This document shows, piece by piece, positions 1-11,608 of a stretch of DNA of 64,000 nucleotides. The notes below the pieces were generated by a model, which ran no database searches, was not told where the DNA came from, and worked only from the letters and a program-made list of their open reading frames with translations. The DNA is from Metridium senile (Eukaryota; Cnidaria; Anthozoa; Actiniaria; Metridiidae). The first letter of the stretch is position 1; each line of letters begins with the position of its first letter. The stretch lies in assembly GCA_949775045.1 (NCBI GenBank), contig OX459108.1, positions 4,456,461 through 4,520,460 of the forward strand, written 5' to 3'. A program made the position numbers and the translations under genes.

Positions 1-89
1 CTATTAGGAATATATTAAATTAATTTAAAATACAATTATGAATATAAAAATGACCTAATAAAATGCTAATTTGAATAAATGTGTTTTAA

Positions 90-707
90 GGCGACTGGCT
101 ACATTTGGAAATAATGTTAAACTTTTCTTTAAACTACGATTTTTTAATGTGAAATTTAATTCTGATTCCAAAAATGAATAGAAAAATGGGGTGTCCCGAG
201 CTCATGTCCGAGATAATCAGCATTTAATGAACGCCTACGCGCGAGATTTTGAAGAAAAATCTGCGAAAACTGAAGCGATATGAAAAAAATCACAACTCAT
301 ATGAAAATATTTTTTTTTTCATACTATATCAAGCACAAATGCCGGTAATGCATCATTCTACAATACAACATGGATGGTTTCGAATAAAAGACAAAGAAAT
401 ACCTTGATAGGACATATTTCGTTCTTTCAGTGCTTTCAAAACTCGCATGAAGTCGGACAAAAAATACTACGAAAATCGATTTTTTTGTATGTTATAAAAA
501 TTAACTTTTTAAAAAAAATTGATATAACGTAGATTTTATTAAGTTCTTTCAACTAAGCATAACAAAAGTACAGAGTCCCGCGCAAAATTCGAGGGTTTTG
601 CCCTGTTGAAGCTCAAAACGTGTATGGTTCCTAAATAAAAAATTGTATTTTATTCAGCGGTTTTTGTGCACGCGCACATCGTGAGCTCGAATCGAACGTT
701 CAAAAGC
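90..707 (+). mobile_element. Truncated TTAA-flanked TIR element (element A) in each array unit
   Basis: Starts with GGCGACTGGCTAC directly after TTAA (86-89) and runs to the fusion point at about 707; recurs every 2,902 bp. The matching right terminus is missing in the complete units but is present at 18,131-18,140. The length and lack of a recognisable transposase mark it as non-autonomous. TTAA flanks are typical of piggyBac-type insertion, but the terminus sequence alone does not prove that family. Confidence 0.65.
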
Positions 708-897
708 ATTTGCACAGGGAAAGCCTCGATTTGTTTTCAAGATATTTACAAATCCAAAGAAAAGCACGAACAGATGTTATCGCTTAACAATGGATATAAC
801 ACTTTTGAGCTTACTCCGGATCGAGATTATATCCCTGTGCAAATGCGCCTTTTGTCAAATAGTGCAGCGGTGATAGATAACATGAAACTGGTTTATT
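706..897 (+). mobile_element. Truncated MITE B in each array unit
   Basis: Contains the inverted pair TTTGCACAGGGA (710-721) and TCCCTGTGCAAA (832-843), part of longer TIRs seen intact at 42,019-42,257. The outer part of one TIR is missing because the unit fuses to element A at about 706-707. Non-coding; a 77-codon frame crosses it but shows nothing protein-like. Repeats every 2,902 bp. Confidence 0.65.
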
Positions 898-2109
898 AAC
901 CCATTTCTCTTTATTTATTTTTTATTTTATTTAATCAAGTTTCGAAAACATTACATTCGTCTAATTATCTAATTACAATCGTCTAATTATAAGAATCTAA
1001 TGGTCCGAGGTAGACCTAAAACAGTGCCTTTATTTTAAAGCGAAAACTCCGAGGGAAATAGCCCTTTTATACGTGACCCGGCTATCCTTATTCTCCGCTC
1101 TCAATTAAACCTTTCTCCTGTTATTCTATGTATCTCTTCCTGGTCCACTTGATCGCCAACACCAATAGCCACCATTAAGATTTTCGATTGACTAGAAATA
1201 TATCCAATACATCACTAGTAAAACAGACTTTCTTTCACTCCTTTCCCCACGCGAAAATATCTTCTGATCAACAACCCGAAAATTTTCATACGGATGACGT
1301 AACGCTACAAAGATCTGGGTAGCGTATGTGATTGGCTGTATATTAACATGAATAAATTAGCATACGAACTGTGTATGGACATGAAGAAGCTTTAGAGAAG
1401 AGGAGGGAAAGAAAGTATGTTTTATCAGGCTGTTCATCAGTACGTTGATATTAAGTAAAAATCCCTGGCTTACGTAAGAAAATTACAACCTCGATTCTGA
1501 TTGGACGAGAACATACGTCAAATTCTCCATTAAGTGCGGAGATTCATCTTCTAGTGTTCTTATTCGATATCTCACGAGTGAGCGCATGCAGCGAAAGAAG
1601 ATGTTTCAAAATTTACAAAAAGTGACAATGCAATTAAGTTTTAAAAATCCCTAAACATTATAATCTTAGATAAAAATCAAGACTACCTATGCACTTGATA
1701 ATACGACTTTAAAGCCACATTAGCCAGCGAAAACGTTAGCCAAAGCAGGCTACAAATAGGATTTTTATGTATCTTCCTGCATTGTCATTTATAATAATTA
1801 TAATATGTATTAACTGCATTTATACCGGAAGGACTGGTTAATGGGAGGGGTGTCATTAAGCTGACCCCCCTCTAGATACTTTTAGAGAGGTCACGCGGTT
1901 GGCATGTTTACCAAGTCATTCTGCCGGAATTCACCACAAACGAAGGACGATTTTACAGCTAAAGGCGGACTGAGATTTATAAATTATTATATATCATTTA
2001 TTTATTTTTTGTTGTTGTAAAAAATGAAAAGAAAACGAAATATTAAATTGTCTAAATTGAAAAAATGTTGTTTTTTTTAAACTATTTTAAAGGGAAAAAA
2101 GAAAATAAT

Positions 2110-2200
2110 AAAAATGTACATACTCCGTGACTTGAACCCAGGACCGTAGAATTCAATTGATATGCTAATATTATGCAAAATCAAAATAAGGACCATACAT
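2110..2200 (-). ncRNA. tRNA-like Pol III sequence (minus strand) in the array unit
   Basis: On the minus strand a B box GGGTTCAAGTC occupies 2139-2129, with a nearly pairing T stem (one mismatch), followed downstream by a T5 run (about 2115-2110). It points away from the plus-strand tRNA-like sequence at 2448-2527. A further minus-strand A-box-like TGGCGGAGCGGTAAGG lies at about 2366-2351 without a good B box. No full cloverleaf could be drawn, so this is probably a decayed tRNA-derived sequence. Confidence 0.35.
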
Positions 2201-2447
2201 CCAGACTTACAAATCGCTGAATCGTCGTATGGATTTACATTAAGGCAGGAGATTTTGGGTCCCCCACCATGCTATCATTGCTGGCCTGACAGATAGTTTT
2301 GCAGTCAAAGAGGGAGGAAACGCTCGGATCCTAGGCCATGAATGAACGCACCTTACCGCTCCGCCATCGTGTCTACCGATTGTTTTAGGGTTCACAATAA
2401 CCTAGTGTATCGCGTGAATGGACTGTATATTGTTATGCAAATTACGT

Positions 2448-2527
2448 GTTACCGTGGCGCGCGTTGTTAACTCCTGGCTGTCAAACCAAAAGATCGATCG
2501 ACCAGGGTTCGAATCCCCCTCAATGAC
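2448..2527 (+). ncRNA. tRNA-like Pol III sequence (plus strand) in the array unit
   Basis: A-box-like TGGCGCGCGTTGTTAAC begins at 2455. The B box GGTTCGAATCC at 2506-2516 matches the tRNA consensus perfectly. A run of nine T at 2528-2536 follows immediately, a standard Pol III terminator. Box spacing is tRNA-like and the anticodon-arm region resembles tRNA-Asp (GTC), but the acceptor stem does not pair well. It is therefore better called a tRNA-derived or SINE-like unit than a functional tRNA. It is present in all six full copies (offset 2,902) and inverted at 37,4xx-37,5xx and 40,3xx-40,4xx. Confidence 0.5.
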
Positions 2528-2902
2528 TTTTTTTTTGTGCATTCTTTTTTATCTAAAATATATATTTTTTCATTCAATTTCTTTTACATCGAGTCTCAGA
2601 TAATAATTTATAAAAATTATACAATAATAAATTGCTCTTTTTTTTCCGACTCAGTAATAAAGCGCAAAAGCTCAGTAACCATTTTTCGGTGTTAAATTGC
2701 CATCGTTTATATCAAACACTGACGCAGCCTATATATAATAATAATAATTTTAATACTTATAATGCCCAAAATACATATGTATATGATCTAATGCGCAGTA
2801 CATGATATAAAATAAAGGTTACCACTAAATATAGCTATATAATTACAATTATATATGTACATATTAAATAATGGACTAAAAAGGCTAAAATCTATAAAAT
2901 TA

Positions 2903-5804
2903 CTATTAGGAATATATTAAATTAATTTAAAATACAATTATGAATATAAAAATGACCTAATAAAATGCTAATTTGAATAAATGTGTTTTAAGGCGACTGG
3001 CTACATTTGGAAATAATGTTAAACTTTTCTTTAAACTACGATTTTTTAATGTGAAATTTAATTCTGATTCCAAAAATGAATAGAAAAATGGGGTGTCCCG
3101 AGCTCATGTCCGAGATAATCAGCATTTAATGAACGCCTACGCGCGAGATTTTGAAGAAAAATCTGCGAAAACTGAAGCGATATGAAAAAAATCACAACTC
3201 ATATGAAAATATTTTTTTTTTCATACTATATCAAGCACAAATGCCGGTAATGCATCATTCTACAATACAACATGGATGGTTTCGAATAAAAGACAAAGAA
3301 ATACCTTGATAGGACATATTTCGTTCTTTCAGTGCTTTCAAAACTCGCATGAAGTCGGACAAAAAATACTACGAAAATCGATTTTTTTGTATGTTATAAA
3401 AATTAACTTTTTAAAAAAAATTGATATAACGTAGATTTTATTAAGTTCTTTCAACTAAGCATAACAAAAGTACAGAGTCCCGCGCAAAATTCGAGGGTTT
3501 TGCCCTGTTGAAGCTCAAAACGTGTATGGTTCCTAAATAAAAAATTGTATTTTATTCAGCGGTTTTTGTGCACGCGCACATCGTGAGCTCGAATCGAACG
3601 TTCAAAAGCATTTGCACAGGGAAAGCCTCGATTTGTTTTCAAGATATTTACAAATCCAAAGAAAAGCACGAACAGATGTTATCGCTTAACAATGGATATA
3701 ACACTTTTGAGCTTACTCCGGATCGAGATTATATCCCTGTGCAAATGCGCCTTTTGTCAAATAGTGCAGCGGTGATAGATAACATGAAACTGGTTTATTA
3801 ACCCATTTCTCTTTATTTTTTTTTTATTTTATTTAATCAAGTTTCGAAAACATTACATTCGTCTAATTATCTAATTACAATCGTCTAATTATAAGAATCT
3901 AATGGTCCGAGGTAGACCTAAAACAGTGCCTTTATTTTAAAGCGAAAACTCCGAGGGAAATAGCCCTTTTATACGTGACCCGGCTATCCTTATTCTCCGC
4001 TCTCAATTAAACCTTTCTCCTGTTATTCTATGTATCTCTTCCTGGTCCACTTGATCGCCAACACCAATAGCCACCATTAAGATTTTCGATTGACTAGAAA
4101 TATATCCAATACATCACTAGTAAAACAGACTTTCTTTCACTCCTTTCCCCACGCGAAAATATCTTCTGATCAACAACCCGAAAATTTTCATACGGATGAC
4201 GTAACGCTACAAAGATCTGGGTAGCGTATGTGATTGGCTGTATATTAACATGAATAAATTAGCATACGAACTGTGTATGGACATGAAGAAGCTTTAGAGA
4301 AGAGGAGGGAAAGAAAGTATGTTTTATCAGGCTGTTCATCAGTACGTTGATATTAAGTAAAAATCCCTGGCTTACGTAAGAAAATTACAACCTCGATTCT
4401 GATTGGACGAGAACATACGTCAAATTCTCCATTAAGTGCGGAGATTCATCTTCTAGTGTTCTTATTCGATATCTCACGAGTGAGCGCATGCAGCGAAAGA
4501 AGATGTTTCAAAATTTACAAAAAGTGACAATGCAATTAAGTTTTAAAAATCCCTAAACATTATAATCTTAGATAAAAATCAAGACTACCTATGCACTTGA
4601 TAATACGACTTTAAAGCCACATTAGCCAGCGAAAACGTTAGCCAAAGCAGGCTACAAATAGGATTTTTATGTATCTTCCTGCATTGTCATTTATAATAAT
4701 TATAATATGTATTAACTGCATTTATACCGGAAGGACTGGTTAATGGGAGGGGTGTCATTAAGCTGACCCCCCTCTAGATACTTTTAGAGAGGTCACGCGG
4801 TTGGCATGTTTACCAAGTCATTCTGCCGGAATTCACCACAAACGAAGGACGATTTTACAGCTAAAGGCGGACTGAGATTTATAAATTATTATATATCATT
4901 TATTTATTTTTTGTTGTTGTAAAAAATGAAAAGAAAACGAAATATTAAATTGTCTAAATTGAAAAAATGTTGTTTTTTTTAAACTATTTTAAAGGGAAAA
5001 AAGAAAATAATAAAAATGTACATACTCCGTGACTTGAACCCAGGACCGTAGAATTCAATTGATATGCTAATATTATGCAAAATCAAAATAAGGACCATAC
5101 ATCCAGACTTACAAATCGCTGAATCGTCGTATGGATTTACATTAAGGCAGGAGATTTTGGGTCCCCCACCATGCTATCATTGCTGGCCTGACAGATAGTT
5201 TTGCAGTCAAAGAGGGAGGAAACGCTCGGATCCTAGGCCATGAATGAACGCACCTTACCGCTCCGCCATCGTGTCTACCGATTGTTTTAGGGTTCACAAT
5301 AACCTAGTGTATCGCGTGAATGGACTGTATATTGTTATGCAAATTACGTGTTACCGTGGCGCGCGTTGTTAACTCCTGGCTGTCAAACCAAAAGATCGAT
5401 CGACCAGGGTTCGAATCCCCCTCAATGACTTTTTTTTTGTGCATTCTTTTTTATCTAAAATATATATTTTTTCATTCAATTTCTTTTACATCGAGTCTCA
5501 GATAATAATTTATAAAAATTATACAATAATAAATTGCTCTTTTTTTTCCGACTCAGTAATAAAGCGCAAAAGCTCAGTAACCATTTTTCGGTGTTAAATT
5601 GCCATCGTTTATATCAAACACTGACGCAGCCTATATATAATAATAATAATTTTAATACTTATAATGCCCAAAATACATATGTATATGATCTAATGCGCAG
5701 TACATGATATAAAATAAAGGTTACCACTAAATATAGCTATATAATTACAATTATATATGTACATATTAAATAATGGACTAAAAAGGCTAAAATCTATAAA
5801 ATTA
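2903..5804 (+). repeat. Array unit copy 2
   Basis: Same content as copy 1, shifted by 2,902. It carries the uninterrupted T-run variant near 3815 shared only with copy 3. Confidence 0.95.
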
Positions 5805-8706
5805 CTATTAGGAATATATTAAATTAATTTAAAATACAATTATGAATATAAAAATGACCTAATAAAATGCTAATTTGAATAAATGTGTTTTAAGGCGACT
5901 GGCTACATTTGGAAATAATGTTAAACTTTTCTTTAAACTACGATTTTTTAATGTGAAATTTAATTCTGATTCCAAAAATGAATAGAAAAATGGGGTGTCC
6001 CGAGCTCATGTCCGAGATAATCAGCATTTAATGAACGCCTACGCGCGAGATTTTGAAGAAAAATCTGCGAAAACTGAAGCGATATGAAAAAAATCACAAC
6101 TCATATGAAAATATTTTTTTTTTCATACTATATCAAGCACAAATGCCGGTAATGCATCATTCTACAATACAACATGGATGGTTTCGAATAAAAGACAAAG
6201 AAATACCTTGATAGGACATATTTCGTTCTTTCAGTGCTTTCAAAACTCGCATGAAGTCGGACAAAAAATACTACGAAAATCGATTTTTTTGTATGTTATA
6301 AAAATTAACTTTTTAAAAAAAATTGATATAACGTAGATTTTATTAAGTTCTTTCAACTAAGCATAACAAAAGTACAGAGTCCCGCGCAAAATTCGAGGGT
6401 TTTGCCCTGTTGAAGCTCAAAACGTGTATGGTTCCTAAATAAAAAATTGTATTTTATTCAGCGGTTTTTGTGCACGCGCACATCGTGAGCTCGAATCGAA
6501 CGTTCAAAAGCATTTGCACAGGGAAAGCCTCGATTTGTTTTCAAGATATTTACAAATCCAAAGAAAAGCACGAACAGATGTTATCGCTTAACAATGGATA
6601 TAACACTTTTGAGCTTACTCCGGATCGAGATTATATCCCTGTGCAAATGCGCCTTTTGTCAAATAGTGCAGCGGTGATAGATAACATGAAACTGGTTTAT
6701 TAACCCATTTCTCTTTATTTTTTTTTTATTTTATTTAATCAAGTTTCGAAAACATTACATTCGTCTAATTATCTAATTACAATCGTCTAATTATAAGAAT
6801 CTAATGGTCCGAGGTAGACCTAAAACAGTGCCTTTATTTTAAAGCGAAAACTCCGAGGGAAATAGCCCTTTTATACGTGACCCGGCTATCCTTATTCTCC
6901 GCTCTCAATTAAACCTTTCTCCTGTTATTCTATGTATCTCTTCCTGGTCCACTTGATCGCCAACACCAATAGCCACCATTAAGATTTTCGATTGACTAGA
7001 AATATATCCAATACATCACTAGTAAAACAGACTTTCTTTCACTCCTTTCCCCACGCGAAAATATCTTCTGATCAACAACCCGAAAATTTTCATACGGATG
7101 ACGTAACGCTACAAAGATCTGGGTAGCGTATGTGATTGGCTGTATATTAACATGAATAAATTAGCATACGAACTGTGTATGGACATGAAGAAGCTTTAGA
7201 GAAGAGGAGGGAAAGAAAGTATGTTTTATCAGGCTGTTCATCAGTACGTTGATATTAAGTAAAAATCCCTGGCTTACGTAAGAAAATTACAACCTCGATT
7301 CTGATTGGACGAGAACATACGTCAAATTCTCCATTAAGTGCGGAGATTCATCTTCTAGTGTTCTTATTCGATATCTCACGAGTGAGCGCATGCAGCGAAA
7401 GAAGATGTTTCAAAATTTACAAAAAGTGACAATGCAATTAAGTTTTAAAAATCCCTAAACATTATAATCTTAGATAAAAATCAAGACTACCTATGCACTT
7501 GATAATACGACTTTAAAGCCACATTAGCCAGCGAAAACGTTAGCCAAAGCAGGCTACAAATAGGATTTTTATGTATCTTCCTGCATTGTCATTTATAATA
7601 ATTATAATATGTATTAACTGCATTTATACCGGAAGGACTGGTTAATGGGAGGGGTGTCATTAAGCTGACCCCCCTCTAGATACTTTTAGAGAGGTCACGC
7701 GGTTGGCATGTTTACCAAGTCATTCTGCCGGAATTCACCACAAACGAAGGACGATTTTACAGCTAAAGGCGGACTGAGATTTATAAATTATTATATATCA
7801 TTTATTTATTTTTTGTTGTTGTAAAAAATGAAAAGAAAACGAAATATTAAATTGTCTAAATTGAAAAAATGTTGTTTTTTTTAAACTATTTTAAAGGGAA
7901 AAAAGAAAATAATAAAAATGTACATACTCCGTGACTTGAACCCAGGACCGTAGAATTCAATTGATATGCTAATATTATGCAAAATCAAAATAAGGACCAT
8001 ACATCCAGACTTACAAATCGCTGAATCGTCGTATGGATTTACATTAAGGCAGGAGATTTTGGGTCCCCCACCATGCTATCATTGCTGGCCTGACAGATAG
8101 TTTTGCAGTCAAAGAGGGAGGAAACGCTCGGATCCTAGGCCATGAATGAACGCACCTTACCGCTCCGCCATCGTGTCTACCGATTGTTTTAGGGTTCACA
8201 ATAACCTAGTGTATCGCGTGAATGGACTGTATATTGTTATGCAAATTACGTGTTACCGTGGCGCGCGTTGTTAACTCCTGGCTGTCAAACCAAAAGATCG
8301 ATCGACCAGGGTTCGAATCCCCCTCAATGACTTTTTTTTTGTGCATTCTTTTTTATCTAAAATATATATTTTTTCATTCAATTTCTTTTACATCGAGTCT
8401 CAGATAATAATTTATAAAAATTATACAATAATAAATTGCTCTTTTTTTTCCGACTCAGTAATAAAGCGCAAAAGCTCAGTAACCATTTTTCGGTGTTAAA
8501 TTGCCATCGTTTATATCAAACACTGACGCAGCCTATATATAATAATAATAATTTTAATACTTATAATGCCCAAAATACATATGTATATGATCTAATGCGC
8601 AGTACATGATATAAAATAAAGGTTACCACTAAATATAGCTATATAATTACAATTATATATGTACATATTAAATAATGGACTAAAAAGGCTAAAATCTATA
8701 AAATTA
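5805..8706 (+). repeat. Array unit copy 3
   Basis: Same content as copy 1. Shares the uninterrupted T-run variant (near 6718) with copy 2, which suggests copies 2 and 3 derive from each other. Confidence 0.95.
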
Positions 8707-11608
8707 CTATTAGGAATATATTAAATTAATTTAAAATACAATTATGAATATAAAAATGACCTAATAAAATGCTAATTTGAATAAATGTGTTTTAAGGCGA
8801 CTGGCTACATTTGGAAATAATGTTAAACTTTTCTTTAAACTACGATTTTTTAATGTGAAATTTAATTCTGATTCCAAAAATGAATAGAAAAATGGGGTGT
8901 CCCGAGCTCATGTCCGAGATAATCAGCATTTAATGAACGCCTACGCGCGAGATTTTGAAGAAAAATCTGCGAAAACTGAAGCGATATGAAAAAAATCACA
9001 ACTCATATGAAAATATTTTTTTTTTCATACTATATCAAGCACAAATGCCGGTAATGCATCATTCTACAATACAACATGGATGGTTTCGAATAAAAGACAA
9101 AGAAATACCTTGATAGGACATATTTCGTTCTTTCAGTGCTTTCAAAACTCGCATGAAGTCGGACAAAAAATACTACGAAAATCGATTTTTTTGTATGTTA
9201 TAAAAATTAACTTTTTAAAAAAAATTGATATAACGTAGATTTTATTAAGTTCTTTCAACTAAGCATAACAAAAGTACAGAGTCCCGCGCAAAATTCGAGG
9301 GTTTTGCCCTGTTGAAGCTCAAAACGTGTATGGTTCCTAAATAAAAAATTGTATTTTATTCAGCGGTTTTTGTGCACGCGCACATCGTGAGCTCGAATCG
9401 AACGTTCAAAAGCATTTGCACAGGGAAAGCCTCGATTTGTTTTCAAGATATTTACAAATCCAAAGAAAAGCACGAACAGATGTTATCGCTTAACAATGGA
9501 TATAACACTTTTGAGCTTACTCCGGATCGAGATTATATCCCTGTGCAAATGCGCCTTTTGTCAAATAGTGCAGCGGTGATAGATAACATGAAACTGGTTT
9601 ATTAACCCATTTCTCTTTATTTATTTTTTATTTTATTTAATCAAGTTTCGAAAACATTACATTCGTCTAATTATCTAATTACAATCGTCTAATTATAAGA
9701 ATCTAATGGTCCGAGGTAGACCTAAAACAGTGCCTTTATTTTAAAGCGAAAACTCCGAGGGAAATAGCCCTTTTATACGTGACCCGGCTATCCTTATTCT
9801 CCGCTCTCAATTAAACCTTTCTCCTGTTATTCTATGTATCTCTTCCTGGTCCACTTGATCGCCAACACCAATAGCCACCATTAAGATTTTCGATTGACTA
9901 GAAATATATCCAATACATCACTAGTAAAACAGACTTTCTTTCACTCCTTTCCCCACGCGAAAATATCTTCTGATCAACAACCCGAAAATTTTCATACGGA
10001 TGACGTAACGCTACAAAGATCTGGGTAGCGTATGTGATTGGCTGTATATTAACATGAATAAATTAGCATACGAACTGTGTATGGACATGAAGAAGCTTTA
10101 GAGAAGAGGAGGGAAAGAAAGTATGTTTTATCAGGCTGTTCATCAGTACGTTGATATTAAGTAAAAATCCCTGGCTTACGTAAGAAAATTACAACCTCGA
10201 TTCTGATTGGACGAGAACATACGTCAAATTCTCCATTAAGTGCGGAGATTCATCTTCTAGTGTTCTTATTCGATATCTCACGAGTGAGCGCATGCAGCGA
10301 AAGAAGATGTTTCAAAATTTACAAAAAGTGACAATGCAATTAAGTTTTAAAAATCCCTAAACATTATAATCTTAGATAAAAATCAAGACTACCTATGCAC
10401 TTGATAATACGACTTTAAAGCCACATTAGCCAGCGAAAACGTTAGCCAAAGCAGGCTACAAATAGGATTTTTATGTATCTTCCTGCATTGTCATTTATAA
10501 TAATTATAATATGTATTAACTGCATTTATACCGGAAGGACTGGTTAATGGGAGGGGTGTCATTAAGCTGACCCCCCTCTAGATACTTTTAGAGAGGTCAC
10601 GCGGTTGGCATGTTTACCAAGTCATTCTGCCGGAATTCACCACAAACGAAGGACGATTTTACAGCTAAAGGCGGACTGAGATTTATAAATTATTATATAT
10701 CATTTATTTATTTTTTGTTGTTGTAAAAAATGAAAAGAAAACGAAATATTAAATTGTCTAAATTGAAAAAATGTTGTTTTTTTTAAACTATTTTAAAGGG
10801 AAAAAAGAAAATAATAAAAATGTACATACTCCGTGACTTGAACCCAGGACCGTAGAATTCAATTGATATGCTAATATTATGCAAAATCAAAATAAGGACC
10901 ATACATCCAGACTTACAAATCGCTGAATCGTCGTATGGATTTACATTAAGGCAGGAGATTTTGGGTCCCCCACCATGCTATCATTGCTGGCCTGACAGAT
11001 AGTTTTGCAGTCAAAGAGGGAGGAAACGCTCGGATCCTAGGCCATGAATGAACGCACCTTACCGCTCCGCCATCGTGTCTACCGATTGTTTTAGGGTTCA
11101 CAATAACCTAGTGTATCGCGTGAATGGACTGTATATTGTTATGCAAATTACGTGTTACCGTGGCGCGCGTTGTTAACTCCTGGCTGTCAAACCAAAAGAT
11201 CGATCGACCAGGGTTCGAATCCCCCTCAATGACTTTTTTTTTGTGCATTCTTTTTTATCTAAAATATATATTTTTTCATTCAATTTCTTTTACATCGAGT
11301 CTCAGATAATAATTTATAAAAATTATACAATAATAAATTGCTCTTTTTTTTCCGACTCAGTAATAAAGCGCAAAAGCTCAGTAACCATTTTTCGGTGTTA
11401 AATTGCCATCGTTTATATCAAACACTGACGCAGCCTATATATAATAATAATAATTTTAATACTTATAATGCCCAAAATACATATGTATATGATCTAATGC
11501 GCAGTACATGATATAAAATAAAGGTTACCACTAAATATAGCTATATAATTACAATTATATATGTACATATTAAATAATGGACTAAAAAGGCTAAAATCTA
11601 TAAAATTA
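8707..11608 (+). repeat. Array unit copy 4
   Basis: Same content as copy 1. Has the TTATTTATT variant near 9617, as copies 1, 5 and 6. Confidence 0.95.

Larger units (their letters stand above)
1..2902 (+). repeat. Array unit copy 1
   Basis: Reference copy for unit coordinates. Layout: TTAA at 86-89, then truncated element A 90-707; fusion point about 706-707; truncated MITE B to about 897; AT-rich and unique sequence 900-2,100, including a canonical TATA-like TATAAAAG on the minus strand at about 1063-1071; minus tRNA-like sequence about 2116-2200; plus tRNA-like sequence 2448-2527; AT-rich tail 2530-2902. At about 2703-2735 is a fragment resembling the core of the 95-bp repeat at 44 kb. 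The unit's longest reading frames are only 77 and 61 codons and show no recognisable domain. Confidence 0.95.

Noticed and set aside
666..899. 77-codon frame repeated in every array unit (also 39,115-39,348 minus)
   Set aside because: It begins at a GTG, not ATG, spans the A/MITE B fusion point and MITE B inverted repeats, and has no recognisable domain; it repeats only because the unit does.
2418..2603. 61-codon frame repeated in every array unit
   Set aside because: It runs across the tRNA-like sequence and its T-run; its composition follows the Pol III boxes, not a protein.
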